From positions 1 through 5,761 of the forward strand of contig CAJXXJ010000273.1 of the NCBI GenBank assembly GCA_913062745.1: a stretch of DNA of 5,761 nt, in the 5' to 3' direction. The translations under genes and the position numbers were made by a program. This stretch comes from an uncultured Phaeodactylibacter sp. GTDB taxonomy: Bacteria > Bacteroidota > Bacteroidia > Chitinophagales > Saprospiraceae. The notes below the pieces were generated by a model that was given only the letters and a program-made list of their open reading frames with translations, did not search any database and had not been told where the DNA came from. Shown in pieces: positions 5,736 to 5,761 of the stretch (its first letter is position 1; every line of letters begins with the position of its first letter).

Positions 5736-5761
5736 AGATCGGAAGAGCACACGTCTGAACT
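5736..5761 (+). other. Illumina TruSeq adapter sequence at contig end (artefact)
   Basis: From 5736 the sequence reads AGATCGGAAGAGCACACGTC and continues 6 more bases, matching the start of the standard Illumina TruSeq read-1 adapter. It lies at the very end of the window. It is not genomic and should be trimmed; the genome is supported only up to about 5735. Confidence 0.96.

Overview
The window reads as a chromosomal contig end from a Bacteroidota bacterium. Three things point there: an extracellular enzyme ending in a type IX secretion (T9SS) type A sorting domain, a PorT-like outer-membrane barrel (OMP_b-brl_2 type), and intergenic regions with A/T-rich leaders and TTTG-containing promoter boxes instead of strong Shine-Dalgarno sites. 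A marine Saprospiria-like lineage is plausible, but that is inference.

Layout. Positions 1-458 hold the 3' end of ftsH, which enters from the left and closes with a very strong intrinsic terminator (481-518). Next comes a secreted, T9SS-sorted protein with clan GH-A glycoside hydrolase motifs (545-2392, +). It meets the opposite gene tail-to-tail with a 4-base overlap. On the minus strand lie a SRPBCC/START-fold protein (2389-2835) and, 2 nt upstream of it, a beta-barrel outer-membrane protein (2838-3719); these form a likely two-gene transcript. Exodeoxyribonuclease III (3850-4623, -) follows. The four complete or partial protein families are ordinary housekeeping or envelope genes with no obvious shared pathway.

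The right-hand 1.1 kb (4624-5761) has no convincing protein gene and is the most interesting part. It carries two same-strand copies, 586 nt apart, of an apparent small-RNA gene of about 207 nt. Homology between the copies begins at a promoter-like block and ends in the U-tract of an intrinsic terminator. The 5' third is divergent in sequence but keeps two hairpins, one with column-by-column compensatory changes around a conserved loop. The 3' two-thirds are nearly identical, and the differences there are mostly 1-nt indels, which argues against coding. I do not recognise the RNA family. The last 26 bases (5736-5761) match the Illumina TruSeq adapter, so the contig end is partly artefactual and further RNA copies could lie beyond it.
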